Below, piece by piece: positions 12,673 to 22,723 of a DNA stretch of 64,000 nt. The stretch covers positions 471,308-535,307 of the forward strand of contig CALUUD010000002.1 of assembly GCA_944323885.1 (NCBI GenBank). The letters run 5' to 3'. Below the pieces are notes generated by a model that saw nothing but the letters and a program-made list of their open reading frames with translations, was not told where the DNA came from and did not search any database. The stretch's first letter is position 1; every line of letters starts with the position of its first letter. Made by a program: the position numbers and the translations under genes. Origin of the DNA: an uncultured Helicobacteraceae bacterium (GTDB taxonomy: Bacteria > Campylobacterota > Campylobacteria > Campylobacterales > Helicobacteraceae).

Positions 12673-12891
12673 TTACTTGCAACCACAATTACAATTATTA
12701 TCGCTCTTATTATTTTTCAATGTTGTTATATTGAAAAATTTATACAATAAACAAAATGAATAATACGCGCTAAAAAGAAGGAGAATTCCAAAAATCCAAA
12801 TGAAATTATCAAAAATAACACCAATTATTATTAAAGATAATCCTATAATGGTCCTTATAATTTTGTCAATTTTCCCTACATTTGATTTCAT
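12673..12891 (-). CDS. Small membrane protein, DUF2892/YgaP-like
   Basis: A 72-residue protein starting MKSNVGKIDKIIRTIIGLSLI, the typical DUF2892 opening (NvGxxDRxlRxxxG). Two hydrophobic segments (about 14-30 and 30-52) suggest a helical hairpin in the inner membrane. The C-terminus ends CNCGCK, which could bind metal. Domains of this family are often attached to rhodanese or located near redox and sulfur genes; the exact function is not known. It follows the Crp/Fnr-type gene by 26 bases and is probably in its transcript. Confidence 0.75.
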   Translation of the reverse strand: MKSNVGKIDKIIRTIIGLSLIIIGVIFDNFIWIFGILLLFSAYYSFCLLYKFFNITTLKNNKSDNNCNCGCK

Positions 12892-12917
12892 TATTCATCT
12901 CCTTACTATTTTCCACT

Positions 12918-13628
12918 CTACTCTATCTTAAAAATAGAATTTAACTTATTTTCATTAATAATAATAATATGCTTATTATTATCTAGTCCTATAATATTTT
13001 CATCTTTTAACTTTTGTATATTTCTTGATAATGTCTCTTGACTAATATTTAACATTTGAGAAATAATTTTTTTATTTAGAATATTAAAGATATTTGGATT
13101 CTTACTAAGCAACGATGCAAGTTTTGCTTTTGCATCATATATCATATTTGTATTTATAACATACTCTTGATCTTCTATAACCTTATTTGCTCTATTTAAA
13201 ATATTAAAACTTAATCTTGGATCACTTTTAATAATTTCCTTAAAAGAATCAGAATTAATACTTAAGATTCTACAACTTTCTAAGCAGAAAATATTATTAT
13301 ATGAATATTTATTAATTAATACATGATAATTAATTAAAGGGGGATTATTAATATTAATACAATGGCTTGCGTGCAAATTTATTATTACTTCATTATCAAA
13401 TTTATTTATTTTATAAACTTTAACGCATCCATGTAATAAATAATGAATATTATCCATTATATCATTTTCATAATACAAAATAGTATCTTTTGGATATTCC
13501 TTAATATGAGCTATATTGATAATTTTTTCAAATGTATCCTTAGATATGTCTTTAAAATCTTCCATATTATCCATAGAACTTTTTAAATCTATTGAACAAG
13601 AAAGGGAACAATTTTTTAATTTAAACAT
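12918..13628 (-). CDS. Crp/Fnr-family transcription regulator
   Basis: A 236-residue regulator with an N-terminal cyclic-nucleotide-binding-like beta roll (about 30-150, with YPKDTILYYENDIMDNIHYLLHG) and a C-terminal winged helix (ISQMLNISQETLSRNIQKLKDENII, about 190-215) whose recognition helix contains ETLSR, close to the E-SR of Fnr/Crp. Two cysteines sit near the N-terminus (C7 and C11, CSLSC) with more in the core, so redox or metal sensing is possible, but the spacing is not that of E. coli Fnr. The ATG at 13626-13628 is preferred over the TTG one codon earlier. It lies between gmd and DUF2892 and near nap, which it might control; that is inference. Confidence 0.85.
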   Translation of the reverse strand: MFKLKNCSLSCSIDLKSSMDNMEDFKDISKDTFEKIINIAHIKEYPKDTILYYENDIMDNIHYLLHGCVKVYKINKFDNEVIINLHASHCININNPPLINYHVLINKYSYNNIFCLESCRILSINSDSFKEIIKSDPRLSFNILNRANKVIEDQEYVINTNMIYDAKAKLASLLSKNPNIFNILNKKIISQMLNISQETLSRNIQKLKDENIIGLDNNKHIIIINENKLNSIFKIE

Positions 13629-13656
13629 CAAGCTCTACCTTTTTAAAGATTATTTA

Positions 13657-14766
13657 TTACTCAAAGTAATGCATTATCTTATATCCATTATCATCTAAAT
13701 ACTTATCTTTTTGCATAAGTTTCAAATCAGAATCTATCATATCATCAATAAGACTCTCAAGATCATACTTTGGTTGCCATCTTAATTGCGATCTTGCTTT
13801 TTCTGGATTTCCAATAAGTAGATCTACTTCTGTTGGTCTAAAGTATCGAGGATCAACACAAACTACTTCACTACCCTCTTCTATTTTATATTTACCATTA
13901 CAATGTTTAACATATCCTTTTTCATCCACACCATCACCACTCCACTCTATTTCTATATCAAGTTTATTAAATGCTAATTCTACAAATTTTCTAACTTCAG
14001 TTGTAACACCTGTTGCTATCACAAAATCATCAGGCTTGTCTTGTTGCAATATTAAATACATTGCCTCTACATAATCTTTTGCATGCCCCCAATCTCTCTT
14101 TGCACTTAAATTTCCTAAATATAATTTATTCTGCAAGCCTAAAGCAATTTTACACACTGCCCTTGTAATCTTCCTAGTAACAAAAGTCTCTCCACGAATA
14201 GGACTTTCATGATTAAACAAAATACCATTAGAAGCAAAGATATTATAAGCTTCTCTGTAATTAACAGTAATCCAATAAGCATATAACTTTGCAACAGCAT
14301 ATGGGCTTCTAGGATAAAATGGGGTTTTTTCATCTTGTGGCACAGATTGTACTAATCCATATAGTTCACTAGTAGATGCTTGATATATCTTAGTATGCTC
14401 AACTAAGCCTAGAATCCTAATAGCCTCTAATAACCTTAATGTTCCAATTCCATCTGCATTTGCTGTATATTCTGGTGTTTCAAAACTAACATGAACATGA
14501 CTCATAGCAGCAAGGTTATATATTTCATCTGGCTGGACTTCTTGAACTATTCTAATTAGATTTGTAGAATCAACTAGATCACCATGATGTAATTTAAATC
14601 TTATATCACCTTCATGTAAATCTTGATACAAATGATCAATTCTATCGGTATTAAATAGAGAACTTCGTCGTTTTATGCCATGAACTTCATAACCCTTATT
14701 TAATAAAAATTCTGCCAAATATGCACCATCTTGACCTGTAATACCTGTAATAAGAGCTTTTTTCAT
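13657..14766 (-). CDS. gmd: GDP-mannose 4,6-dehydratase
   Basis: Converts GDP-D-mannose to GDP-4-keto-6-deoxy-D-mannose, the precursor of GDP-L-fucose and other deoxy sugars. The extended SDR shows [15 protein letters not shown] (NADP binding), the catalytic [34 protein letters not shown] with YxxxK, and [16 protein letters not shown]. The 369-residue length is typical. No fucose synthase follows in this window; the next gene in the same direction is the Crp/Fnr regulator, 28 bases away. The gene is divergent from napA across 271 bases. Confidence 0.96.
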   Translation of the reverse strand: MKKALITGITGQDGAYLAEFLLNKGYEVHGIKRRSSLFNTDRIDHLYQDLHEGDIRFKLHHGDLVDSTNLIRIVQEVQPDEIYNLAAMSHVHVSFETPEYTANADGIGTLRLLEAIRILGLVEHTKIYQASTSELYGLVQSVPQDEKTPFYPRSPYAVAKLYAYWITVNYREAYNIFASNGILFNHESPIRGETFVTRKITRAVCKIALGLQNKLYLGNLSAKRDWGHAKDYVEAMYLILQQDKPDDFVIATGVTTEVRKFVELAFNKLDIEIEWSGDGVDEKGYVKHCNGKYKIEEGSEVVCVDPRYFRPTEVDLLIGNPEKARSQLRWQPKYDLESLIDDMIDSDLKLMQKDKYLDDNGYKIMHYFE

Positions 14767-14841
14767 AACATTCCTTATAAAAATTTATTTATAATAATTT
14801 TGACATATTAATAATGAAAATTTAATTTAAGCTATCACTAT

Positions 14842-14861
14842 TTATGTAATCTAATACATAA
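14842..14861. promoter_or_regulatory. Operator-like inverted repeat between gmd and napA
   Basis: A perfect 7-bp inverted repeat, TTATGTA, 6 bases, TACATAA, in the gap between the divergent gmd and napA. The inner 5-6-5 layout has the geometry of a Crp-type site, though the half-site differs from TGTGA. A Crp/Fnr protein is encoded just beyond gmd. Binding is inference. Confidence 0.4.
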
Positions 14862-14977
14862 TTTAGTCAAAATTTTTAAACCTAGCTACAATATTGCAAA
14901 ATATTAATTTAGTGCTTGGTTATATTTAATTTTATATTTACATTCTTGATATAAAGCAAAAAATAAAGCTTATTTTT

Positions 14978-15005
14978 AGTTTAAGATTTAGAGTTTAAAG
15001 ATTTA
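14978..15005 (+). repeat. Tandem 14-bp repeat in the napA leader
   Basis: Two adjacent copies of AGTTTAAGATTTAG / AGTTTAAAGATTTA lie 33 bases upstream of the napA ATG. They may be a regulator site or a simple duplication in the 5' leader. Confidence 0.5.
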
Positions 15006-15037
15006 CGCTTTAATATATTCAATGATGAAAGGATCAT

Positions 15038-17797
15038 ATGTTAAGAAGAGATTTTCTAAAAAGTGCTGCTATTGCTTCAGCTGCAGCTACTGCTGGAATA
15101 TCAGTTCCACATTCATTAAGTGCTGCACAAGCTAGTGCAGAAGGTGGCTGGAAATGGGATAAGGCTGTTTGCAGATTCTGTGGAACTGGTTGTGGGATTA
15201 TGGTCGCTACAAAAGATGGGCAAATTGTTGCCGTAAAAGGTGATCCTGAAGCACCTGTTAATCGTGGTTTAAATTGTATTAAAGGATATTTTTGTGCAAA
15301 AATAATGTATGGAACAGACAGGATAACGCAACCTTTGCTTAGATGCAATGATAATGGTGAATTTGATAAAAATGGAAAGTTTAGACCAGTTAGCTGGAAG
15401 AGAGCTTTTGATGAAATGGAAAAACAATTTAAAAAAACCTACAATGAACTTGGACCAACTGGCATTGGTGTATTTGGTTCTGGACAATACACTATCCAAG
15501 AAGGTTATGCTGCTGTAAAACTAGTAAAAGGTGGCTTTAGAAGTAATAATATTGATCCAAATGCAAGACATTGCATGGCAAGTGCTGTTGTCGCATTCAT
15601 GGAAACATTTGGTATAGATGAACCTGCTGGATGTTATGATGATATTGAATTAACAGATACTATAGTAACTTGGGGTGCAAACATGGCCGAAATGCATCCT
15701 ATTTTGTGGAGTCGTGTATCAAATAGAAAATTATCAAATAGTAATGTAAAAGTCATTAATTTAAGCACATACACAAATAGAACTTCTGATTTAGCAGATA
15801 TAGAAATTATTTTTAAACCAAATACAGACTTAGCAATTTGGAATTTTATTGCAAGAGAAATCATAAAAAGAAATGCAGTAAATGAAAAATTTATAAAAGA
15901 TAATTGTGTATTTACTACAGGTTTTGTAAATATAGGCTATGGTATGAGAGATAATCCAAATCATCCCAAATTTAAACCAAGTGAAAAAGATACTGTAGAA
16001 AAAGAAGTATCAAAAATAGTAAGCAAAGATGAAGGCATTAGCTTACAATACTTAGGTATCAAAGCTGGCGATAATATGAAAATGGATAATGCTTCAAGAG
16101 GTGGCAATCACTGGGAAATTAGTTTTGAAGATTTTAAAAAAGGTTTGGAAGTTTATGATATAGATTTTGTAGCAAATTTAGCAAAAGGCAATGAGGATGA
16201 AAGCATAGAATCTTTTAAAGAGAAATTGCAAACTTTGGCTGATTATTACATAGATAAAAATAGAAAAATTATAAGCTTTTGGACTATGGGCATGAATCAA
16301 CATCAAAGAGGTACTTGGGTAAATGAACAAAGCTATATGGTTCATCTATTGCTTGGAAAACAAAGTATTCCAGGCAGCGGTGCATTTTCTTTAACAGGAC
16401 AACCAAGTGCTTGCGGAACAGCAAGAGAAGTTGGCACATTTACTCATAGACTTCCAGCTGATATGGTTGTGACAAATCAAAAACATCGAAATATTACAGA
16501 AAAAATATGGAAAATACCAGAAGATACTATAAATAGCAAAGTTGGTTCTCATTATGTAAAAATAATGCGTGATTTAGAAGATTCTAAGATTAAATGGATT
16601 TGGGTGCAAGTAAATAACCCTTGGCATAATACTGCAAATGCAGAACACTGGATCAATGCTGCTAGAAATCTAGACAACTTTATTGTAGTTAGCGAATGTT
16701 ATCCTGGTGTTTCTGCAAAAGTTGCAGATCTAATACTTCCTACGGCTATGATTTATGAAAAATGGGGAGCTTACGGTAACGCAGAGAGAAGGACTCAACA
16801 TTGGAAACAACAAGTATTACCTCAAGGTAATGCAATGAGTGATACATGGCAAATTATGGAATTTTCAAAACGATTCAAAATAAAAGAAGTATGGGGAAAA
16901 GATTATAAAAACCTTGATTTAGTTAGTGTTTTAGATAAAGCAAAAAAAATGGGATATACCGAAGATACTACATTATTTGAAATATTATACGCAAACAACG
17001 ATGCATTAAAATTTACAATCAATGATAAAACAATGAAAGAGAATCTAAATACAGAAAGCATTGGTGATTCTAGAAATATCATTGGTAGTGATGGTGAAAT
17101 ATTTAAAGGATATGGATTTTTTATTCAAAAATATTTATGGGAAGAGTATAGAAAGTTTGGCTTAGGGCATGGTCATGACTTAGCAGATTTTGATACCTAT
17201 CATAAAGTAAGAGGACTTAGGTGGCCTGTTGTTGATGGCAAGGAAACACAATGGAGATTTAATAGTAAATACGATTTTTATGCTAAAAAAGAAGGTAGAG
17301 AGTTTGCATTTTATGGAAATAAAGGAAAAGATATTATAAGCGGGGATTTAAAAGCTCCAGGTGTAAATAAAGTAAGTATTGATAATAAAGCAAAAATATT
17401 CCTTAGACCATATATGGATCCATGTGAAATGCCTGACAAAAATTATCCATTGTGGTTATGTACTGGCAGAGTATTAGAACATTGGCATAGTGGAACTATG
17501 ACAATGAGAGTTCCAGAACTTTATCGTGCAGTCCCAGAAGCATTGTGTTATATGCATAATGATGATGCAGAATCTCAAGGATTGAAGCAAGGAGATATTA
17601 TTTGGGTTGAAAGCAGAAGATCAAAAGTAAAAGTTAGAATCGAGACAAGAGGAAGAAATAGGCCACCAAAAGGACTAATATATATACCTTGGTTTGATGA
17701 AAATGTATTAATTAATAAAGTATGTCTTGATGCAACTTGCCCATTATCAAAAGAAACAGATTATAAAAAATGTGCAGTAAAAATATATAAGGCATAA
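15038..17797 (+). CDS. napA: Periplasmic nitrate reductase, catalytic subunit NapA
   Basis: Molybdopterin enzyme reducing nitrate to nitrite in the periplasm. The 919 residues begin with a Tat signal, [20 protein letters not shown]. The [4Fe-4S] ligands are C45, C48, C52 and C80 (CRFCGTGC...NC). Cys179 in [13 protein letters not shown] is the expected Mo ligand. The C-terminal molybdopterin-dinucleotide domain includes [23 protein letters not shown] lies a few bases before the ATG. It is the first gene of napAGHBFLD; its size near 920 residues is the Campylobacterota form, longer than E. coli NapA. Confidence 0.98.
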   Translation: MLRRDFLKSAAIASAAATAGISVPHSLSAAQASAEGGWKWDKAVCRFCGTGCGIMVATKDGQIVAVKGDPEAPVNRGLNCIKGYFCAKIMYGTDRITQPLLRCNDNGEFDKNGKFRPVSWKRAFDEMEKQFKKTYNELGPTGIGVFGSGQYTIQEGYAAVKLVKGGFRSNNIDPNARHCMASAVVAFMETFGIDEPAGCYDDIELTDTIVTWGANMAEMHPILWSRVSNRKLSNSNVKVINLSTYTNRTSDLADIEIIFKPNTDLAIWNFIAREIIKRNAVNEKFIKDNCVFTTGFVNIGYGMRDNPNHPKFKPSEKDTVEKEVSKIVSKDEGISLQYLGIKAGDNMKMDNASRGGNHWEISFEDFKKGLEVYDIDFVANLAKGNEDESIESFKEKLQTLADYYIDKNRKIISFWTMGMNQHQRGTWVNEQSYMVHLLLGKQSIPGSGAFSLTGQPSACGTAREVGTFTHRLPADMVVTNQKHRNITEKIWKIPEDTINSKVGSHYVKIMRDLEDSKIKWIWVQVNNPWHNTANAEHWINAARNLDNFIVVSECYPGVSAKVADLILPTAMIYEKWGAYGNAERRTQHWKQQVLPQGNAMSDTWQIMEFSKRFKIKEVWGKDYKNLDLVSVLDKAKKMGYTEDTTLFEILYANNDALKFTINDKTMKENLNTESIGDSRNIIGSDGEIFKGYGFFIQKYLWEEYRKFGLGHGHDLADFDTYHKVRGLRWPVVDGKETQWRFNSKYDFYAKKEGREFAFYGNKGKDIISGDLKAPGVNKVSIDNKAKIFLRPYMDPCEMPDKNYPLWLCTGRVLEHWHSGTMTMRVPELYRAVPEALCYMHNDDAESQGLKQGDIIWVESRRSKVKVRIETRGRNRPPKGLIYIPWFDENVLINKVCLDATCPLSKETDYKKCAVKIYKA

Positions 17798-17807
17798 TAA
17801 AATTAAA

Positions 17808-18596
17808 ATGCAAAATATAAATCAAGATAGACGCAATGCAATATTAAAAACAGCACAAGGTATTGGTATGTTTGCATTTAGTGGTCTTATATGGAGTGCT
17901 TACATATCTAAAGCAAAAGCATCAAATTTTGCTCTTAGGCCGCCAGGAGCAAAAGAAGAAGATGAATTTTTAAAATTATGTATAAAATGTGGGAGATGTG
18001 TAACATTTTGTCCATTTAATACATTAAAATTAGCACTACCAAATGATGATATACCAACTGGAACGCCATACTTTACTCCAAGAGATATTCCTTGTTATAT
18101 GTGCGTTGATATACCTTGTGTCCCTGTATGCCCAACAAACGCTCTTGATGAAGAACTATTAAACATAGTTGAAGACAATAAAGCAATGATGGATATAAGA
18201 AAAGCAAAGATGGGTGTTGCAATAGTTGATATGGAATCTTGTGTTGCTTATTGGGGTATTCAATGTGATGCATGTTATAGAGCTTGTCCATTGCTTGATG
18301 AAGCTATTAAATTAGAATATAAACAAAATGACAGAACAAATAAACATTCATTTTTATTGCCTGTTGTAGATAGTACAAAATGTACAGGTTGTGGCTTATG
18401 TGAACATGCATGCATAACAAAAAAGCCGGCAATTATGGTGCTTCCTAGAGATAAAGCTTTAGGAAGTGTAGACACAAACTACATAAAAGGTTGGGATAAA
18501 AACGATGAAACAAGATTGAATGCAATAGATGATATTAAACCAAGAAAAAATGATTCAAAAAGTGTTATAGATTATTTAAATAGTGGTGAATTATGA
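17808..18596 (+). CDS. napG: Quinol dehydrogenase iron-sulfur subunit NapG
   Basis: Periplasmic ferredoxin-like protein that with NapH passes electrons from menaquinol toward NapB/NapA. The 262 residues start with a Tat-like leader (QDRRNAILKTAQGIG plus a hydrophobic stretch). Four cysteine groups for [4Fe-4S] clusters are visible: CIKCGRCVTFCP, CYMCVDIPCVPVCP, CVAYWGIQCDACYRACP and CTGCGLCEHAC. It follows napA by 10 bases and overlaps napH by an ATGA. Confidence 0.96.
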   Translation: MQNINQDRRNAILKTAQGIGMFAFSGLIWSAYISKAKASNFALRPPGAKEEDEFLKLCIKCGRCVTFCPFNTLKLALPNDDIPTGTPYFTPRDIPCYMCVDIPCVPVCPTNALDEELLNIVEDNKAMMDIRKAKMGVAIVDMESCVAYWGIQCDACYRACPLLDEAIKLEYKQNDRTNKHSFLLPVVDSTKCTGCGLCEHACITKKPAIMVLPRDKALGSVDTNYIKGWDKNDETRLNAIDDIKPRKNDSKSVIDYLNSGEL

Positions 18597-19417
18597 TGAA
18601 AAAAATTAGATTTTTGATTTTAAGGAGATGTATTCAGCTTGGAATCTTAAGTGCATTTTTTATTTGCAATTACTACACAATAAATTTTTTTAATGGTAAT
18701 TTAAATTCATCAAAAATATTTTGGATAATCCCTATGAGCGACCCTTTGTCAATTGCACAAATTTTTTTATCTGGTGCAATAAGTGGTATTGCAATTGGCA
18801 GTGAAGCATTAATTGGATTATTTATTGTATTAATCATATATGGAGTATTTTTTGGTAGAGGATATTGCTCTTATGTGTGTCCTATGAATATGATAACAGA
18901 TTTAGCTAATTTCTTAAGACGGATGTTTGGGTTTAATGTAAATAAAAAAATAAATATAACAAGAAAGAGTAAATATGCGATACTAACTTTAAGTTTATTT
19001 CTTAGTTTTATACTTGCAGTACCTGCATTTGATCTAATAAGTCCTATTTCTATGTTGCATCGTGGAATTATATTTGGTATGGGATTTGGCATCTTTGGCA
19101 TTCTAAGTGTATTTTTATTTGATTTATTTTTTATTAAAAATGGATTTTGTGGTTATATATGCCCTCTTGGTGCTATATATTCTTTAATTGGAAAATATAG
19201 CATCATTAGAGTTAAACACAATAAAGATAATTGCACAAAATGTAATAAATGCATTATCATATGTCCAGAACCTCAAGTGCTAGATCTAATTGGAAAACGA
19301 AGTGGGAGTATTAATAAAATAGATTGTATGAAATGTGCAAGATGTATTGAAGTATGCAATGACAATGCACTTAAATATGGATTTTTTGATTTTAAAAATA
19401 TTAGGAGTGAAAAATGA
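18593..19417 (+). CDS. napH: Membrane quinol dehydrogenase subunit NapH
   Basis: Inner-membrane ferredoxin-type protein oxidising menaquinol together with NapG. The 274 residues contain about four membrane helices, the paired CxxxCP motifs (CSYVCPMN and CGYICPLG) that are diagnostic of NapH, and two C-terminal [4Fe-4S] groups (CTKCNKCIIICP and CMKCARCIEVC). The start overlaps the napG stop, and the end overlaps napB, so the unit is tightly coupled. A second ATG follows directly and could also be used. Confidence 0.96.
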   Translation: MMKKIRFLILRRCIQLGILSAFFICNYYTINFFNGNLNSSKIFWIIPMSDPLSIAQIFLSGAISGIAIGSEALIGLFIVLIIYGVFFGRGYCSYVCPMNMITDLANFLRRMFGFNVNKKINITRKSKYAILTLSLFLSFILAVPAFDLISPISMLHRGIIFGMGFGIFGILSVFLFDLFFIKNGFCGYICPLGAIYSLIGKYSIIRVKHNKDNCTKCNKCIIICPEPQVLDLIGKRSGSINKIDCMKCARCIEVCNDNALKYGFFDFKNIRSEK

Positions 19418-19935
19418 AATATATAATAAATATATTGGCTTTTATATTGTTTTTTATTGGTTGTGCTAGTGAAAATGGCAATAGAATGTCACTTGATGAG
19501 ACTGAGTTGGGATTAAGAAGTGCTTCGTTGTATAGTGAAAATGTAAATCTAAAAGAATTTACATATTCTACCACACCAGCAGGAGAAAGTATCGTAATTG
19601 AAAGAGCATATGAAAATGCACCACCTATGATACCTCATGATGTAGAAGGAATGCTTGATATAACAAAAGAGTATAATGCTTGTATAGATTGTCATAGTAG
19701 AGAAAATGCACCACTTATGAATGCAACACCTGTACCATTATCTCATACTTATGATACATTTAAAGATGAGCAAACAAATGCTATTGTAGATATAAGATAT
19801 AATTGCAACCTATGTCATACACCACAAGCTAATGTTAAACCTATAGTTGGGAATAATTTTAAGCCAGACTTTAGGGATCAAAATAGTAAAAATAAATCAA
19901 ACTTATTAGAAATTTTAGATGAAGGTGTTAAATAA
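19414..19935 (+). CDS. napB: Diheme cytochrome c NapB
   Basis: Small electron-transfer subunit of periplasmic nitrate reductase. Two c-type heme sites are visible, CIDCH and CNLCH, with PHDV and LSHTYD supplying likely distal His ligands. The 173-residue length fits. The N-terminal leader ends FFIGCASEN, which looks like a lipobox with Cys17, so this NapB may be membrane-anchored instead of soluble; that is inference. Its ATG overlaps the napH stop. Confidence 0.94.
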   Translation: MKYIINILAFILFFIGCASENGNRMSLDETELGLRSASLYSENVNLKEFTYSTTPAGESIVIERAYENAPPMIPHDVEGMLDITKEYNACIDCHSRENAPLMNATPVPLSHTYDTFKDEQTNAIVDIRYNCNLCHTPQANVKPIVGNNFKPDFRDQNSKNKSNLLEILDEGVK

Positions 19936-19938
19936 GCA

Positions 19939-20382
19939 TTGAAATATAGATTTACAAAATCAATACCTCTTCCATATTGTAAAGATTCTAGAATACTAGA
20001 ATCTTGCATAAAATGCAAAAACAACTCTTGTATAGATGTATGCCCTCAAAATATTATAAAAAAAGATAATTATAAAATCTATTTAGATTTTGAAAATAAT
20101 GGATGTATATTTTGTAAAAAATGTGCGATAGCATGCAATGAGTATTCTCTTTCACTACTTGATTTGAATTTAGAGAATCATATAAACGCAAATATAAGTA
20201 TAAATGAAGCAAAGTGTCTAGCTTGGAATAAGATATTATGCTCTTATTGTCTTGATGCATGTGAAACTAAAAGTATTAAGTTTTATAATATGCTTTATCC
20301 AGAAATTTTAGAATCTTGTTCAAAATGTGGAATGTGCAAAAGTGTATGCCCAACTAATGCTATAGTATTTAGAGGTATTTAA
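19939..20382 (+). CDS. napF: Ferredoxin-type protein NapF
   Basis: Cytoplasmic iron-sulfur protein linked to NapA cluster loading or electron supply. The 147 residues contain several cysteine groups: CIKCKNNSCIDVCP, CIFCKKCAIAC, CSYCLDAC and CSKCGMCKSVCP. The likely start is TTG, three bases after the napB stop; no ATG is available nearby. The position after napB is normal for Campylobacterota. Confidence 0.9.
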   Translation: MKYRFTKSIPLPYCKDSRILESCIKCKNNSCIDVCPQNIIKKDNYKIYLDFENNGCIFCKKCAIACNEYSLSLLDLNLENHINANISINEAKCLAWNKILCSYCLDACETKSIKFYNMLYPEILESCSKCGMCKSVCPTNAIVFRGI

Positions 20383-21324
20383 ATGTATAAAACTATATTA
20401 ATATTATTTATCTGTGTAACGGTAAATGCAATTCAGCCATATAAAAAAATAATAATAGATAATATTATTACTTCAATTGATATTTATAATAATAAATTAT
20501 ATATTTCAACTAATGCTGGCTTGATTGAAGTATATGATATAACTAATTACAATAAAATAGATGAAATTAAACTTGAAAAAATATATGATTATTTTGGTGA
20601 TAGCTTTTATCCAAAAGTATTTAGCACTCATACAATAGATGGTAAAAATATATTGATTTTAAGCCAAGATTCAAATGGAAGCTCAAAAATACAAATCTAT
20701 AATAAAAATTTTAAAACCATAAAATTAGATAATACTTCATTTGTAAATAAAGCATACTTTATAGATAAAGATAGAATCTTAATTGGATTATTAAGTAATG
20801 AAATAATGCTATACAACATAAAAGACAATAGTGTTATATGGAGTTTGCAGCCTAGTCAAGCTGTATTTTCAGATCTAATATTTAATGGCAAGTTTGCATT
20901 TAGCACTACAGAAGGTGGTATTATATATATGATTGATATTGATAGTGGCAAAATAATCAAAACATTAGAGGGTGCAAATTTTGATAATATATATATGTTA
21001 GCCAATGCAAAAAATATATTGCTTGGCTCTGGTCGAGATAAAATTTGTGGAATATATGATATAAACAATGGGGAGTTTAAAAGATTTAATACGAATTTTT
21101 TGAGCTACGCAGTTGGAATCTCTAATGATGCTACAATTGGAGCAATAAGTGATAATGAAAATAATGATATTGTTGTGTTTGATATAAAAAATTTAAATAA
21201 AATTTACACATTAAAAGGTGGTGACGCTCTACCAAATAAGATTATTTTCATTAATAAAAGTCATATAGTGGCTGGATTTGATAGCAAAAATGTATTATTT
21301 TGGAAATTAGGAGAAGATAGTTGA
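20383..21324 (+). CDS. napL: NapL, periplasmic beta-propeller protein
   Basis: Accessory protein found only in Campylobacterota-type nap operons; a role in NapA maturation or activity has been reported but its mechanism is not clear. The 313 residues start with a signal peptide (about 1-16, ending VNA), then repeated beta-rich segments such as LYISTNAGLIEVYDI and FSTTEGGIIYMIDIDSGKII, as in WD40-like propellers. Its ATG follows the napF stop directly, and its end overlaps napD. Confidence 0.88.
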   Translation: MYKTILILFICVTVNAIQPYKKIIIDNIITSIDIYNNKLYISTNAGLIEVYDITNYNKIDEIKLEKIYDYFGDSFYPKVFSTHTIDGKNILILSQDSNGSSKIQIYNKNFKTIKLDNTSFVNKAYFIDKDRILIGLLSNEIMLYNIKDNSVIWSLQPSQAVFSDLIFNGKFAFSTTEGGIIYMIDIDSGKIIKTLEGANFDNIYMLANAKNILLGSGRDKICGIYDINNGEFKRFNTNFLSYAVGISNDATIGAISDNENNDIVVFDIKNLNKIYTLKGGDALPNKIIFINKSHIVAGFDSKNVLFWKLGEDS

Positions 21325-21671
21325 ATATTTCAAGCATAATAATTAAAACAAAAAAATTATCAAAATGCAAAGATGAATTATCAAAAATCAATGGTGTAGA
21401 AATAGCATTATTTGAGGGTGATACTATTATTGTGGTTATACAGGCAAATGATATAAATGAAGAAATAGAAATTTTTAATAAAATTGAAAAAACAAAATAT
21501 GTAATTTCTGCTTCCATGCATTATAGTTATATTGAAGATGAATTAAGAGATGATTTATTAAATATGAAAAATAATACAGATGAAATTTTAAATGACAATT
21601 CAATTCCTATTAATAAAATGCAATATAGTGGAAGTTTATATGCAATAATGAATAAAAAAGGTAAAAAATGA
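21321..21671 (+). CDS. napD: NapD, NapA signal-peptide chaperone
   Basis: Cytoplasmic chaperone that binds the NapA Tat signal and checks folding before export. The 116 residues show the NapD pattern: NISSIIIKTK, then LSKINGVEIALFEGDTIIVVIQA and a second beta strand. The start is TTG, overlapping the napL stop (TTGA). It is about 25 residues longer than E. coli NapD, with a polar C-terminal tail. Confidence 0.88.
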   Translation: MNISSIIIKTKKLSKCKDELSKINGVEIALFEGDTIIVVIQANDINEEIEIFNKIEKTKYVISASMHYSYIEDELRDDLLNMKNNTDEILNDNSIPINKMQYSGSLYAIMNKKGKK

Positions 21672-22153
21672 ATCAAATGATTTATCTAGCAGGTGGATGT
21701 TTTTGGGGTGTTGAAGCATATTTTGGATATATCGATGGTATTATAAAGAGTAGAGTTGGATATGCAAATAGCAACATTGATAATCCAAGCTATGAATTGG
21801 TGTGCTCTGGTAAGACAAACGCAGTTGAAGTGGTGGAGATTACATACAATAATAATATTATATCTTTAGATTCTATACTAGATGAATTTTTTAGTATTAT
21901 AGATCCCACTACACTAAATAAACAAGGAAATGATATAGGAACACAATATAGAAGTGGCATATATTTTATAAATGAGAATGAAGAAGAAAAGATAAAAGAA
22001 TATATATCAAAAATAAAGATCAAATACGATAAAGAAATAGTTACTGAAATAAAAAAGTTAGATAATTTTTTTGAAGCTGAATCTTATCATCAAAAATATC
22101 TATCAAAGAATCCAAATGGATATTGCCATATTGATTTAAGCAAATTTATTTAA
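21668..22153 (+). CDS. msrA: Peptide methionine-S-sulfoxide reductase MsrA
   Basis: Reduces methionine-S-sulfoxide in proteins. The catalytic motif GGCFWGVEA has Cys11; QYRSGIYF and the ESYHQKYL segment are family blocks. The 161-residue length is a single MsrA domain with no MsrB fusion. Its ATG overlaps the napD stop, so it probably belongs to the nap transcript, which would tie oxidative repair to respiration of nitrate. It ends one base from the convergent hydrolase gene. Confidence 0.94.
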   Translation: MNQMIYLAGGCFWGVEAYFGYIDGIIKSRVGYANSNIDNPSYELVCSGKTNAVEVVEITYNNNIISLDSILDEFFSIIDPTTLNKQGNDIGTQYRSGIYFINENEEEKIKEYISKIKIKYDKEIVTEIKKLDNFFEAESYHQKYLSKNPNGYCHIDLSKFI

Positions 22154-22154
22154 T

Positions 22155-22712
22155 TTACTTAATCAATGAAGATATCATTTTAAATTCAACTGCCTTAGAA
22201 TCTTTTAATAAATCAAATAGTATGCTCTCTGTATTTACTATATTTATATCCATTTTACTCATTAAATCAAGTGCATTTTGTTTATTTTTATAATCTCTTG
22301 ATATTACACAATCACAGGCTACAACTACATCAAAACCTAATTTCTTAAGGTCTCTTGCACTTTGCAAAACACAAATATGTGTTTCCATCCCACAAATAAT
22401 AATTTGTTTTATATGTATATTCCTATCCAAAAAGCTAAGCAATTCACTACTATCATAGCAACAACTAAATATATGTTTTTCAAAATCTATCTTTGAAATA
22501 CAATCATCAAACAAACCCTCTACACTATTACCTAAACCTTTTACATATTGTAATGATTGAACTATAGGAATATTTAATATATGAACTCCATTGATTAAAA
22601 TCTTAGTTTTTTTAAAAAATAAATCAAATTCAGTTTTATTCATACTGCCACTTAATTTTTCTTGTATATCAACTACAAGTAACATAGTATTATTTTTATT
22701 CATAAAAAACAT
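22155..22712 (-). CDS. Isochorismatase-like cysteine hydrolase
   Basis: A 185-residue member of the isochorismatase fold. The Asp of the catalytic triad is in MLLVVDIQEKL, and the Cys is in IIICGMETHICVLQSA, where METHICV is the typical family signature. Such proteins hydrolyse amide or vinyl-ether substrates; the substrate cannot be read from sequence. AAGGAG seven bases upstream of the first ATG supports this start. It follows hypD by 11 bases on the same strand. Confidence 0.88.
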   Translation of the reverse strand: MFFMNKNNTMLLVVDIQEKLSGSMNKTEFDLFFKKTKILINGVHILNIPIVQSLQYVKGLGNSVEGLFDDCISKIDFEKHIFSCCYDSSELLSFLDRNIHIKQIIICGMETHICVLQSARDLKKLGFDVVVACDCVISRDYKNKQNALDLMSKMDINIVNTESILFDLLKDSKAVEFKMISSLIK

Positions 22713-22723
22713 TCAAAAACTCC

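Noticed and set aside
14767-15037. A small RNA or tRNA in the gmd-napA gap
   Set aside because: No cloverleaf, T-loop motif or conserved structure; only AT-rich promoter-like sequence and the two repeats listed.
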